A DNA stretch of 64,000 bases from DASTBU01 sp035711845 (GCA_035711845.1 DASTBU010000062.1:1-64000), one strand, 5' to 3'. Numbered from the stretch's first letter, positions 36,027-46,115 are shown. A program made the numbers and translations. Notes: generated by a model not told the origin, from the letters alone.

Positions 36027-36662
36027 CTATCTGACGCCGTACAGCACCTGCACGTCCGCGCGGCGGCGCAGCGTCGCGAGCCATTCATTGATCAGCGACG
36101 CACTGCGTTCGGTGGCAACCCGCCTGCGGAGCTGATCGCGAACCTCGCCGAAGGGCTGGAGCACACCGTCCCTCGTGAATTCCGCTTCCCGCATCCGGTA
36201 GTACCGGAGCAATTCCTCGTCGCTCGGCTCGAGTGCCGCCGCGAACCGCTGCGAACGATAGCTCGCGATCCTGAGCGTGTCGCGAATACGCGACCGGAGC
36301 ACGGCCTCCGAGATTCCTGATTCGGCCAGAGCCGCCTGAAAGTCTTCCGCTGTCGCAAATCGGGCCCGAACGACCGCCATCTGCCCGTCGATCGCCGCCC
36401 GCTCCGGCTCTGGCGGAACGTAGCGATTCACCTCGAAGAGCTGAAGCTCCCGATCGATGAGCGCGTCGAGCGCGGCGCCGATCGGGTCGACCCCTTCCGG
36501 AGGAGCCTCGACCAACCCGAATCGCAGCGCCACTGTCGCATCCGACAGCAGAATGAGCTCGCCGCCCACGACAGCGAGGATGCGGTCGATGATCTCCCCC
36601 GCGCGCACCGACCCCGTCAGTGCGCCGACCACGATCATTGCGGTGAGGAAAGCTCCCATCAT
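36027..36662 (-). CDS. SurA-like periplasmic chaperone lacking a PPIase domain
   Basis: The 211-residue secreted protein has a signal peptide at residues 1-21. The body matches SurA N-terminal domains: IIDRILAVVGGELILLSD, then LDALIDRELQLFEV, and an alpha-helical chain binder ending FGEVRDQLRRRVATERSASLINEWLATLR. No parvulin domain is present, and at 211 residues it is much shorter than SurA. It probably escorts outer-membrane proteins, fitting the Omp85/TamB neighbours. The heptamer array abuts its start and supplies AGGGA as the ribosome-binding site. Confidence 0.82.
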   Translation of the reverse strand: MMGAFLTAMIVVGALTGSVRAGEIIDRILAVVGGELILLSDATVALRFGLVEAPPEGVDPIGAALDALIDRELQLFEVNRYVPPEPERAAIDGQMAVVRARFATAEDFQAALAESGISEAVLRSRIRDTLRIASYRSQRFAAALEPSDEELLRYYRMREAEFTRDGVLQPFGEVRDQLRRRVATERSASLINEWLATLRRRADVQVLYGVR

Positions 36663-36663
36663 T

Positions 36664-36904
36664 GAGTCCCTGGTCCCTTCGTCCCTGGTCCTTTGTCCCT
36701 GGTCCTAGTCCCTGGTCCTTTGTCGCCGGTCCTAGTCCCTGGTCCTTTGTCGCCGGTCCTAGTCCCTGGTCCTTTGTCGCCGGTCCTGGTCCCTGGTCCT
36801 TCGTCCCTGGTCCGACGTCCCACGACGCAGGGACCCACGACGCAGGGACCCACGACGAAGGGACCCGGACCGGGGACCCTGGACCAGGGACCGAGCGACC
36901 AGGG
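36664..36904. repeat. heptamer hairpin array, GGTCCCT/AGGGACC family
   Basis: This array fills the whole gap between the Omp85 gene and the SurA-like gene. The left part has GGTCCCT-type 7-mers and three exact consecutive copies of a 27-bp block (36701-36727, 36728-36754, 36755-36781). The right part switches to the reverse complement (AGGGACCCACGACGC twice, then GGGACC units), so the transcript can form a long hairpin. Confidence 0.92.
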
Positions 36905-36905
36905 A

Positions 36906-39818
36906 CTAAAAAGTCTGTCCGAGGCTGAAGTGGACCGCGGTCCTTGGCTCGAGACGTCCGGCTATCGTTCGCCGATCCAGCTTGAATCCCAGATCCACGC
37001 GCAGGGGTCCGATCGGCGAAGCATACCGGAGACCGAACCCGACAGCGCCCCGGAGCTCACCCGTATCGAAATCAGTCACACGGCGAAAGACGTTGCCGCC
37101 ATCGACGAACAGCGCGGCGCCGATATCGCGCCAGACCGGCAGCCGCAGCTCGCCGTTGAGGATCAACACGGCGTTGCCGCCCGTCGGAAACCCGGTCGGT
37201 GAAATGGTGTCGGGCGCGCCCACGCTGTCGAGCGCAAAGCCGCGAATCGTCGTGTCGCCGCCGGCGAAAAACCGCTCGCTGGCCGGCAGGTCTTCGACGA
37301 TGACGGGGGGGCCCGGGATGGGATTGCCCTCCTCGTCGAGCGGCTGCGTCTCGCGTTCGAACCCGTCGGCGAGGCCGACGGCCGCGCGGGTCGCGAACAC
37401 GAAGCCCCTGGTGCGCGGCAGGCGGCGAAACCAGTAGGCCTGCATGTAGGTCTTCATGAACCCGACCTGGCCTCCAAGCGCTCGGGCCGCGATGCTGCCT
37501 TCCATGCTCAGGAACGTTCCGCGCTGCGGATTCAGCAGGTCGTCACGCGTATCGCGGGCGACCGCGGAGGAAAAGCCGGAGAGGCGCACCTGTGGAAAGG
37601 CCCGGTCGATCTGAGCCTGATCCTCTTCGCTCAGCCGTTCGTCGTAGGTCCGCGTGGTGCCCAACGAGTACCGGCCGCTGATGCGGATCGTCTCGCTCAG
37701 CCGTCGAATGAGCTCCGCGTTCACTCCCTTGCGCGTGAAGTTGAAGCTCGATCGAACGCCCTGCTCGATCGCGCCCGTCACGTTCAGGTCGTTCGCGCGA
37801 TACGCTCGAGGCTGGCGAAAAGTCGCGACGATGCGATACTCGCTGATGCCGATGCCTGTGCCGTCCTCCTCCGGGTTGTCAGGCGCATCCCTGGGCCGCA
37901 GGCTCACGCGAGTGAAGAGATTCAGCGACCGGTTCCTGCCGCCGAGATTCCTGCGGCCGATGTCGAAGAATCCGCGCGGACCGAACTCGAGGTGTTCCTC
38001 CGCTTCGCCCCCGGGCCCGGTCGCGCGCAAGCGCTGCGTGAACTCCACGCCGCCGCCGTATGCGATGGCCGTGGCCGGCGCCTCTTCGACCGTGACCACG
38101 ATGTCGTGCCGGTTGGTCCCGCCGTGCGCCACCTCTTCGATCCGGATCCGCCGGAACAACCCGAGCTGCGTGAGCCTGCGCTGGCTCTCGAACCGCGCCT
38201 CGAATCCGAGCGGCGCGCCCGCTTTCAGCTGGAGCTCGCCCAGTATCACGGAGGGATCCGTCTTCTGATTGCCGACGATCAGAATGTGGTCCACGATCGT
38301 CTGCGCTCCCTCGGTGATCGCGAACGTCAGTTCGATGCGCGACCCCTCACCGCTCGCCTTGGGCTGGACGTCCACGGCCACCGACGCATAGCCGAGGTTC
38401 AGGTACTCGAGCACGATCGAGTCGCGATCGGCGACGACGGTCGGCTCGTAGAACGGCGTGCCAGCCGCGGACTTGATGCTGCCGCGCAGGTACTCTTCCG
38501 TGTACGCGGTATTGCCCGTGATCCTCACGGCGTCGATCACGCTCCGGACGCCTTCGGTCACGACGATCACGGGCTGGACGAGTCCTTCGCCGGGCCGGAC
38601 CGGATTCAGCTCGTTGGACGCCGACGCGACGGCCACTGCTGCGAAACCGCGCGTGCGGTAGAAATCCTCGATGGCGTCTGCTGCTGCCGTCAGCTCCGAC
38701 TCACGGTAGACCTCCCCAGGCTGGAGGCCGGCGCGGAGGGCACGCAGCTCGTCAACCGGCACGGCCTGCACGCCGCGGATCTCGAGCTCCTGCGCCACCC
38801 GGTACTGCAGTCCTCGCTTGATCGTGAACACGATGGCCAGCGTGCCGTCGCCTGGTTCCTGCCGAACGCTGACATCGGCCTTCCAGTAGCCCTGCTGGCG
38901 CAGGTAGCCTTCGATCTGCGTCTCCGCGTCCTCGAGCAGATCTTCGTCGATCGATGCCTCGCGCTTGATGCCGGCCAGGTCGTTGAGCCTGTCCTGTGAG
39001 ATCGGATCGCCCTCGAAGCGCACGGTCACGGCCGGTCCTGCATTCACGGTCACCAACAGATCGACGACGTTGCCACCGGCGGGCGCCGGCCGAACCGAAG
39101 CGCTCGCCGTGTAGTATCCGCGTTCGCGCAACTGGACGCGGTAGGCGTCGAGCCGCTCCTCAATCCGCGGCGCGCGATACGGGGCGCCCGGGGTTGCCTC
39201 GATGCGGCGCAGCAACGCGTCCTCGCCCATACGGGGATCCCCTTCGACACGTGCGTCGCGGATCCGCGCGCGCGGACCGGCCTCGATCCGGAACCTGAGC
39301 ACGGCTCGATCCGGATCGTGCCGTTCCTCCGGCTCCGGGCGCACGCTCGCGCTCAGGTACCCTTCGTCCTGGTACAGGCGGCGCAGGGTCCGCGCCACCT
39401 CGTCGGCGCGGCCGACCGGAGGCGCTTTCCCGAAGCGCTCCGTGACCGTGCTCTCGAGCAGGCCTTGCGACAGCGCCAGGTCACCCGTGAACTCCAGCTC
39501 CTCGACGACGTGGACGGGGACCATCGTGAAGCGCACCCGGACGCCTCCGCCCGGCGCGTCGGAGGCGTCCACCTGGACGTCCTGGAACTGCCGCAGGCTG
39601 TAGAGGTGCGTGATGGATTGGCGGACCTCCTCCATCGACAGCGGACGGCCTGTTCTGACCAGGATAAGCCCCGCAAGTGCCTCGTCTGTTGCAGGCGTGG
39701 CCTCGATGAAGAGGTTGACCTCGTCGACGACACGGCCGACATACCTCGCAGCCGGGGATTGTGCCGCGGCGGGCGGCGCGAGGCACAACAGCAGAACGAA
39801 GAGGATGGAAGGCCGCAT
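36906..39818 (-). CDS. Omp85/BamA-family outer-membrane assembly protein with seven POTRA modules
   Basis: The 970-residue protein has a signal peptide (cut after PPAAA). I count seven POTRA-like modules at about 24-103, 104-181, 182-262, 263-345, 346-430, 431-512 and 513-590, where E. coli BamA has five and TamA three. The C-terminal beta-barrel runs about 590-970, contains RFFAGGDTTIRGF (the family RGF loop) and ends in Phe (HFSLGQTF), the barrel signal. Its ATG overlaps the TamB-like stop (TGATG). With TamB it may act as a TAM-like machine, or it may be the BamA of this organism. Confidence 0.92.
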   Translation of the reverse strand: MRPSILFVLLLCLAPPAAAQSPAARYVGRVVDEVNLFIEATPATDEALAGLILVRTGRPLSMEEVRQSITHLYSLRQFQDVQVDASDAPGGGVRVRFTMVPVHVVEELEFTGDLALSQGLLESTVTERFGKAPPVGRADEVARTLRRLYQDEGYLSASVRPEPEERHDPDRAVLRFRIEAGPRARIRDARVEGDPRMGEDALLRRIEATPGAPYRAPRIEERLDAYRVQLRERGYYTASASVRPAPAGGNVVDLLVTVNAGPAVTVRFEGDPISQDRLNDLAGIKREASIDEDLLEDAETQIEGYLRQQGYWKADVSVRQEPGDGTLAIVFTIKRGLQYRVAQELEIRGVQAVPVDELRALRAGLQPGEVYRESELTAAADAIEDFYRTRGFAAVAVASASNELNPVRPGEGLVQPVIVVTEGVRSVIDAVRITGNTAYTEEYLRGSIKSAAGTPFYEPTVVADRDSIVLEYLNLGYASVAVDVQPKASGEGSRIELTFAITEGAQTIVDHILIVGNQKTDPSVILGELQLKAGAPLGFEARFESQRRLTQLGLFRRIRIEEVAHGGTNRHDIVVTVEEAPATAIAYGGGVEFTQRLRATGPGGEAEEHLEFGPRGFFDIGRRNLGGRNRSLNLFTRVSLRPRDAPDNPEEDGTGIGISEYRIVATFRQPRAYRANDLNVTGAIEQGVRSSFNFTRKGVNAELIRRLSETIRISGRYSLGTTRTYDERLSEEDQAQIDRAFPQVRLSGFSSAVARDTRDDLLNPQRGTFLSMEGSIAARALGGQVGFMKTYMQAYWFRRLPRTRGFVFATRAAVGLADGFERETQPLDEEGNPIPGPPVIVEDLPASERFFAGGDTTIRGFALDSVGAPDTISPTGFPTGGNAVLILNGELRLPVWRDIGAALFVDGGNVFRRVTDFDTGELRGAVGFGLRYASPIGPLRVDLGFKLDRRTIAGRLEPRTAVHFSLGQTF

Positions 39819-42800
39819 CAGAACCGGTGGCGCATGCGGAAATCGATGGCGAACGTCCCGTCACCGTTCTGCGTCAGGACCCAGCCGAGCCGGTCGCTCT
39901 GATCGTATTCGAGGATGAGGATTTGATCGCGTTGAGTGTTGCCGAGCGAGCGCGCGAACGTCAGGTAGACGCGGTTCGAGATGCGCTGCCCGATGACGAG
40001 CCGCGCCGAGGGCGCCAGCGGATCGGTCTCGTTGCCGAGGTTCGGCGTGATCTGCACGGTCGTGCCGGGCAGCGAGCTCTCGAAGATCCGGCTCACCTGC
40101 CCGGATACCGGGCTGGCAAGGGCGCGCGCGAGTCCCGCCCTGAGGAGGGCTTCTTCGGACTGCCGCGTGCCGGTGGCACTGAGCGCCCGCAGCTCCGCGT
40201 CCCGAACGCTGTTCGGATCCGTCGTGCCGAAGAGGAGCGAGATGATGTCGACCATCGGCAACGGCGGATCCGAGTTCAGCGCCGGCGGCGCGAGCTTGCT
40301 CGGCGTTCCGCTCAATCCGATGGTCACGACGTAGGTCTGTCCCGGGACGCGGACGCGTGTCTCGGCCTCGATATCGAAGAACGGCTCGATCCGCGTCGGG
40401 TTGAGGAAATCCACCGTGCCCTGCGTCACGAGGTAGCGATTGCCTTCGAAGACGACCGCCCCGCGATCGATCTCGGCGCGGCCGAACAGCGTCGGACGAT
40501 CGTAGGTCCCGCCCAGCAGCAAATCGGCGTCGGCGACCATCGTCGCGATGTTGTTCTCGATCCGCAGCGTGCTGGGCGCGGTTATCCGGACGTCGAACCG
40601 GAGCGGGATCGACGCCGCGCGCACGGCGCCTGACGCCGGCCCTGTGTCTCCGCCGGCGAGCGCGAACAGCTCCGGGCTCGCGTCGAAGCGTCTCGTCCAC
40701 AGCGCATCCTGGACGGTCACCGTGCCGCTCAGGAGCAGCGCCGCGAGCGTGCCCGTCAGCTCGAGATCGGCATCGACAACCGACCGGAACCCTTGCGGGT
40801 AGCGCAGGTTCATCCGGGTGCCGGTGGCGGTCAGGTTGAGGTCGCCCAGCCCGAACCCTTTCAGCCCGAGACGCCCGCCGAAAGCGACGTCGCCGCCACC
40901 GAGCCGGCCGGTCACCCCGTCGAAGTGGAACCCGTCGGCCCCGAACGCGATCGTGCCGTTGATCGCCTCGAGCGAATGCGGCAGCGAGAAGTGCCGCAGC
41001 CGGCCGTCGATGATCGAGGCCGACCCGCCGAATACCGGCTGATCCAGCGGGCCGGTGACCTGCGCGGTCAGCGTGGCCGTACCTCGGCTGCGGATGTCGC
41101 GGAAGAAGCCCTGGAGAATCCCGAGGTTCGCATCGCCGATGGCCTCGAGCGCCAGGCGCCTTTCGTTGATGTCGATCCGTCCGCCGACCTGCAGCTGCGT
41201 GCCTTCTCCCTCCAGGCGCAACCGCCGGATCTCGGCGACGTTCTGATCCAGGGCGAGCTCGATGGGGCCTTCGTTGCGGAGCTGATAGTCGAACAGCTGC
41301 AGGTCCAGCTGTTCCACCGTCGCATCCACGACGAGCTGGTCGCTGTTTGCCAGCTCTCCGACGACCCGGACGATGCCGCCGGCGATGGCGTTCGTGAACG
41401 GGGACAGCTGCGGCTGGAAGAACCTGATGTAGGGGTCGAGCGACGTATCGGTGAACCGGAACGTCAACTCGCCGTCCATCTCGGGTGTCAGCGCAACGCG
41501 GCCCGAGCCCGAGACCGCGAGACGCGGAGAGGCGACCTCGAGCTCGACGATCGTGAGCAGCTCGTCGCGAAGGGTGAGCCGGCTCGTCAGCTGTCCGATC
41601 CCTTCGTCGGCCGCAAACAGGTCGTCCATACGGAGGGTCACGTCGTAGCTGGGCGACTCGAACGCTCCCGCACCGGTGGCGTTGAACTGGAGCAGCCCCG
41701 ACAGCGGGGCGCGGGGGAAGGACAGGACGGCGAGCGACTCGACGGGAATACGCCGTCCGTCGGCATCGAAGGAGTAGTTCCCATCCCAGCCCACCCACGC
41801 CGCGCCGGTCACCGTCCCGGTGCTCTTGGCGATCTGCAGGCCGTCCACCCGCACACCATTGCCTTCGAACCGCAGCGACGCCGTCGCCTGTTCGAAGGAT
41901 TCGCCGTACGCCGTTCCCTCCTCCACGACGAGACGGCCGAAGCCCTGCGGGGCCAGGTACCTCCCGAAAATGTGGTAATCACCCGAGACGAGGCCGTCCA
42001 GGTTGTAGTCGTCCAGCTCGAAGGCATGCTTGAGGTCGGCCATGGGCCATCGCGTCAGGCGCACGCGCGCGTCGATCTCCTCGCCGCCGTCCCGTCTCGG
42101 GAAACCGAGCGAGAACTGGCCGTCGGCCCGAATCTCCGCCGACGCCGAGCTGAGCACGCTGTTGGAGACTTTCGCGTAGGCATTCTCGATGACCACATCC
42201 GCGCGCGCGGCGCCCCAGACCACATCCCAGGCGCGGATCCGCTCGCCGGTGAAGTGCCCCTTGATCAGCGGCCTGTTGAAGGCGTCGAGCATCACGCCGT
42301 CGAACTGGCCGTGTCCGCCGAGGGGCACCGCGCCCGTTGGTGCACCGAACGCGGTCATGATGCCCGCGAGCACGCGATCGCTTTCCTGCCAGTCCAGGCT
42401 CGTGACGTGGAACGGAATCTCGGAACGCTGCCCGAACGCCGTGCGGCCCTGGAACTGCACGTACGTCCTCGACGTCGCGGCCCAGCTGTCGTCGAGCGTG
42501 ATCCACTCGGGATCGAGCGCATAGACGATGCGGCCCGCAACCGGCACGTAGCCGAGCGGCGCCCGCGGGTTGAACGGTCCCTCCACTTCGGGCAGCGTAC
42601 TCATCTGCGCGACGCGGTCTGCGGGCAGTTCGCGCGTCATGGGCGTCGTTCCGGCAGGGGCAGAGACAACGACCTCGCCGCTCCCGCGCTTCTGGACCCA
42701 TTCGCCGAGCGGCCATTCGAGGTGATTGCGGCCCGAGGCGGTCCCGCCGAGGCGGAGCCCCTCGGTCTCCAGGAAATCGGTCAACTGCGGGAGGCTGACG

Positions 42801-43984
42801 TTCTGGTACTCGACGTCCCACAGGGCGCGCGCCGGCGTGCCCCGCCTGTTCAGCGGCGCCATCCGATAGTCGAATGTCGCGGTGCCGCCATACAGCCGGC
42901 TCGTCGCGTTGGTGATCTCCAGCCGGTCCGACAGCCACAGCACCGCCCCGCGAAGGTCCGGAAACCGCCAGTCGTTCACGCCGGCCACGTCGCTCTGGAA
43001 CGTGCCCTTCAGCTCCCGGCCGCCCTTGAAGAGACGAAACGTTCCGGTGAAATCACCGGCGCCTGATACGTCGAAGTTCTGTCCGTTGAAAAAAATGTTC
43101 TTCTGCGTCGGAAAGTCGATGCGGGACTTGACCTGGTAGAGCTGCTCGGGCCAGCGTCCGAGATCGAGATCACCGGTGACCACCGATCGCGCTCCGTCGC
43201 TCACCAGATCGATCCGGTCGAAGTGGATCCTGCCCCCCACCATGTTGAACCGCGACTCCATGTCGGCACGGAACGGGAGGTACGACAGGATGGCGACGGT
43301 CCCGCCGGAGAATGTCGCGACCCCGCGGTAGTCGCGCGTGGCATCGCTGCGATACAGCTGCACGGTCAGGTTGGGTGCGACGGTGCTCCACGGCGTCCCG
43401 TGATCCGCGTAGGTGAACCGCCCGCGCGTCGCCAGCACCGAGCGAAGCGTCGTCGTGAAGTCGATCGGCTGGGCGTCCGGCTTCCTGGGATCCGGCTTCA
43501 ATCGCGGCAGGTTGTGCCGGCCGTTGGGGAAGTCAGGTGATGCGGGGAACGTCTCAATGGCCATGTCCCAGTCGGTCATCGTGACCGATTCGATCACCAA
43601 CCGCCTGCTGAGGGCGGTCCACCACGGAAGCTTGACGGTGATCTTCTTCGCGACCAGGAACGGACGGTCCTGCGGGGTGAGCCCTTCGATCACCAGGTCG
43701 TGCACTTCGAACTCGCCCGGCGTGAGCCTGGCGACGAGGCGACTCATGTGCATCGGCCGCCTCAGGTACTTCGATCCTTCGCGCTCGGCCAAATCCTTCA
43801 GCTGCGGGCCGAGATCGACCGAGAACACCGAGACGATCACTCCGGCGACCACCGCCACGACGAGGGCGAGCACGCGAAGCGCGAAGAGGCTCAGGCCGCG
43901 GCGCTTGCGATTCGGCGCAGCGTCCTCCGCGGTCTGCTCCTTTTGTGGCTCGCCCGTGACGTCCTGCGGGGGATCTTCGGCCAT
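39818..43984 (-). CDS. tamB: TamB-like inner-membrane/periplasm-spanning translocation protein (AsmA-like, DUF490)
   Basis: The 1388-residue protein has a single N-terminal membrane helix at about 33-55 (LFALRVLALVVAVVAGVIVS). A very long beta-rich periplasmic body of AsmA/TamB repeats follows (LTLRDELLTIVELEVASPRL, LQVGGRIDINERRLALEAIG). The conserved DUF490 end is at about 1000-1388, finishing FAIDFRMRHRF with a terminal Phe. TamB-type proteins bridge the periplasm and pass phospholipids or assist Omp85 barrels. The start is ATG 43984, overlapping the biotin carrier stop. The TGATG overlap with the downstream Omp85 supports a functional pair. Confidence 0.92.
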   Translation of the reverse strand: MAEDPPQDVTGEPQKEQTAEDAAPNRKRRGLSLFALRVLALVVAVVAGVIVSVFSVDLGPQLKDLAEREGSKYLRRPMHMSRLVARLTPGEFEVHDLVIEGLTPQDRPFLVAKKITVKLPWWTALSRRLVIESVTMTDWDMAIETFPASPDFPNGRHNLPRLKPDPRKPDAQPIDFTTTLRSVLATRGRFTYADHGTPWSTVAPNLTVQLYRSDATRDYRGVATFSGGTVAILSYLPFRADMESRFNMVGGRIHFDRIDLVSDGARSVVTGDLDLGRWPEQLYQVKSRIDFPTQKNIFFNGQNFDVSGAGDFTGTFRLFKGGRELKGTFQSDVAGVNDWRFPDLRGAVLWLSDRLEITNATSRLYGGTATFDYRMAPLNRRGTPARALWDVEYQNVSLPQLTDFLETEGLRLGGTASGRNHLEWPLGEWVQKRGSGEVVVSAPAGTTPMTRELPADRVAQMSTLPEVEGPFNPRAPLGYVPVAGRIVYALDPEWITLDDSWAATSRTYVQFQGRTAFGQRSEIPFHVTSLDWQESDRVLAGIMTAFGAPTGAVPLGGHGQFDGVMLDAFNRPLIKGHFTGERIRAWDVVWGAARADVVIENAYAKVSNSVLSSASAEIRADGQFSLGFPRRDGGEEIDARVRLTRWPMADLKHAFELDDYNLDGLVSGDYHIFGRYLAPQGFGRLVVEEGTAYGESFEQATASLRFEGNGVRVDGLQIAKSTGTVTGAAWVGWDGNYSFDADGRRIPVESLAVLSFPRAPLSGLLQFNATGAGAFESPSYDVTLRMDDLFAADEGIGQLTSRLTLRDELLTIVELEVASPRLAVSGSGRVALTPEMDGELTFRFTDTSLDPYIRFFQPQLSPFTNAIAGGIVRVVGELANSDQLVVDATVEQLDLQLFDYQLRNEGPIELALDQNVAEIRRLRLEGEGTQLQVGGRIDINERRLALEAIGDANLGILQGFFRDIRSRGTATLTAQVTGPLDQPVFGGSASIIDGRLRHFSLPHSLEAINGTIAFGADGFHFDGVTGRLGGGDVAFGGRLGLKGFGLGDLNLTATGTRMNLRYPQGFRSVVDADLELTGTLAALLLSGTVTVQDALWTRRFDASPELFALAGGDTGPASGAVRAASIPLRFDVRITAPSTLRIENNIATMVADADLLLGGTYDRPTLFGRAEIDRGAVVFEGNRYLVTQGTVDFLNPTRIEPFFDIEAETRVRVPGQTYVVTIGLSGTPSKLAPPALNSDPPLPMVDIISLLFGTTDPNSVRDAELRALSATGTRQSEEALLRAGLARALASPVSGQVSRIFESSLPGTTVQITPNLGNETDPLAPSARLVIGQRISNRVYLTFARSLGNTQRDQILILEYDQSDRLGWVLTQNGDGTFAIDFRMRHRF

Positions 43985-44499
43985 CAAGCTATGGTGACGA
44001 GCACGCGGCCGGCGTCAACGGACATCCCGGCCGAGACGGTCACCTCCTTGACGATCCCCGCCTTCGGGGACCTTAACTCATTTTCCATCTTCATCGCTTC
44101 GACGACCACGAGCGGCTGCCGGACCTCGACCTCGTCTCCGGGGCCGACCAGCACCCTGACGACGCGGCCCGGCATCGGCGCCAGCACGGGCCGTTCACCG
44201 GCGCCCTGACCCGCTCCGTCCAGCGATCCGCGGCGAGACCGGCGACCGTTCACGCTCACCGCAACCGTACGTCCTTCGATTACCGCCAGCAGCTCGCCTG
44301 GCGCTCCGCCAGGGGCGATCTGGATCTCGCTGCTCGACGCGCCCTCCCGCTCGAACAGCAGCGACAGGCCGAAAGCTTCGACGCGGGCGGCATTCACGAG
44401 ATGCGCCTCGCCATCGAGCACGACCCGGAAGTGGTCCGCGTCGATCCGCTCGACAGAGACCGCGCGCGTCCGGCCTTCGATCTCAATCTCGACGGTCAT
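43984..44499 (-). CDS. biotin carboxyl carrier protein of acyl-CoA carboxylase
   Basis: The 171-residue protein has a C-terminal biotinyl domain with the biotin-accepting lysine in VVEAMKMENELRSP near residue 140. It is preceded by PVLAPMPGRVVRVLVGPGDEV. The N-terminal hundred residues form the usual linker and BT-like region (EIEIEGRTRAVSVERIDADH). It is encoded apart from the biotin carboxylase but overlaps its stop (TGATG), which gives translational coupling. Confidence 0.92.
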   Translation of the reverse strand: MTVEIEIEGRTRAVSVERIDADHFRVVLDGEAHLVNAARVEAFGLSLLFEREGASSSEIQIAPGGAPGELLAVIEGRTVAVSVNGRRSRRGSLDGAGQGAGERPVLAPMPGRVVRVLVGPGDEVEVRQPLVVVEAMKMENELRSPKAGIVKEVTVSAGMSVDAGRVLVTIA

Positions 44500-46013
44500 C
44501 AGCGCAAGCCCTCTCGACGCGCTGCCTGGAGCCAGTGGGTCACCGGCGCCGCGTCCGTCCCGGACTGGCTTCGGCCGTGGGCCTTTATGAACGCATCTAT
44601 GCCGACTGCCATCGTCACCAGGTCCTGGTCGCCGGCCGTGAGGCGGCTGAAGGATTCGCCGTGCCTGGACTGCAGGAGCCGATCGAGGTACGTGGTGTCG
44701 TAACGTCCCTCCCGATACTCGGGCTGCTCCATCAACCAGAGGAAGAACGGGATCGTCGTCCGGATCCCGAGGAGCTGATATTCGCCGAGCGCCCGTGCCA
44801 TGCGCGCGATGGCCTCCTCTCTCGAACCGGCCCACGCCACGAGCTTGGCGATCAACGAATCGTAGTGGACCGGAACCGTGTAGCCCGCGCTCACCCCGCC
44901 GTCGTCGCGAATCCCCGGCCCGGCGGCCGGACGGATCGCGCTGACGAGGCCCGGTGACGGCATGAAACCCTGGTCGGGATCCTCTGCGTAGATCCGGCAC
45001 TCGATGGCATGGCCGTGTGGCGTGAGCGCGCGCGCGGGATCGATATCGATTCGTTCGCCGCGGGCGATCCGGATCTGCCATTGCACCAGATCCACGCCGG
45101 TCACCATCTCGGTGACGGGATGCTCGACCTGCAGCCGGGTGTTCATCTCGAGGAAGTAGAAGGACCCGTCCTCGTCCACCAGAAACTCGATGGTGCCCGC
45201 GCTGGTATAGCCCACGGCGCGTGCTACCGAGGCGGCCGCGTCAGCCATCTGCCGACGCAGCTCGGGCGTCACGACGAGCGACGGCGACTCTTCGACGACC
45301 TTCTGATGGCGCCGCTGGATGGAGCACTCGCGCTCGACGAACGGCAGGACGGTCCCGAACCCATCGCCCAGCAGTTGAATCTCGATGTGGCGGGGCCGCG
45401 CGAGTCGGCGCTCGAGGTAGATGCTCGTGTCTCCGAAGGCCGCTCCCGCCTCGGATCTCGCGGTCCGGATGGCCGCCGGCAGTTCGGAGGGCTCTTCGAC
45501 GGTGCGCATGCCCTTGCCGCCGCCGCCGGCCACCGCCTTGACGACGATGGGATAGCCGATCGTCTCGGCGATTGCCGCAACCTCTTCGTCGAATACGCGG
45601 ACGTCGAGCGGTCGCTCGGTGCCGGGGACGACCCGCACGCCCGCGCGGATGGCGGCCGCGCGCGCCGCGGTCTTGCTGCCCATCAGGGAGATGGCGTCCG
45701 GGGAAGGGCCGATGAAGGTCAGGCCGGCGTCGCGGCACGCGCGCGCGAACAGCGGGTTCTCGGCGAGGAAACCGTACCCCGGATGGATGGCATCAGCGCC
45801 CGACCGGCGAGCCGCGTCGATGATGCCGTCGATGCGAAGGTAGCTCCGCGCGGCTGCGCTCGGCCCGAGGTGCAGGGCCTGGCCAGCCTCGCGCACGTGC
45901 CGTGCGTCGCGGTCGCAGTCGGAGTAGACCGCCACCGTCGGGATGCCCATCTCGCGGCACGCGCGAATCACACGGACGGCGATCTCGCCGCGGTTGGCGA
46001 TGAGAATTTTCAC
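44499..46013 (-). CDS. biotin carboxylase subunit of acetyl/propionyl-CoA carboxylase
   Basis: The 504-residue ATP-grasp enzyme starts MKILIANRGEIAVRVIRAC. It has the ATP-binding glycine loop KAVAGGGGKGMR near residue 163, ERECSIQRRHQKVVEESPS near 225, FLEMNTRLQVEHPVTE near 290 with the metal and bicarbonate residues, and IAKLVAWA near 385. It carboxylates biotin on the adjacent carrier protein. The matching carboxyltransferase subunit is encoded 5 kb away at 51.3-52.8 kb, and together they give a complete acyl-CoA carboxylase. Confidence 0.93.
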   Translation of the reverse strand: MKILIANRGEIAVRVIRACREMGIPTVAVYSDCDRDARHVREAGQALHLGPSAAARSYLRIDGIIDAARRSGADAIHPGYGFLAENPLFARACRDAGLTFIGPSPDAISLMGSKTAARAAAIRAGVRVVPGTERPLDVRVFDEEVAAIAETIGYPIVVKAVAGGGGKGMRTVEEPSELPAAIRTARSEAGAAFGDTSIYLERRLARPRHIEIQLLGDGFGTVLPFVERECSIQRRHQKVVEESPSLVVTPELRRQMADAAASVARAVGYTSAGTIEFLVDEDGSFYFLEMNTRLQVEHPVTEMVTGVDLVQWQIRIARGERIDIDPARALTPHGHAIECRIYAEDPDQGFMPSPGLVSAIRPAAGPGIRDDGGVSAGYTVPVHYDSLIAKLVAWAGSREEAIARMARALGEYQLLGIRTTIPFFLWLMEQPEYREGRYDTTYLDRLLQSRHGESFSRLTAGDQDLVTMAVGIDAFIKAHGRSQSGTDAAPVTHWLQAARREGLR

Positions 46014-46115
46014 AAATCGCAGATTCTGGGCAGGATGTCCGCGCCGGGGGCTCGAAACGCCCTCACGCCGCCTCGCGCACTGGCTCGGTCAATTGTAACA
46101 GTAGATGGAGGCGCA

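Noticed and set aside
36693..37202. 169-residue plus-strand ORF with VLVPGPLSP repeats
   Set aside because: Translated GGTCCCT array followed by antisense of the Omp85 gene.
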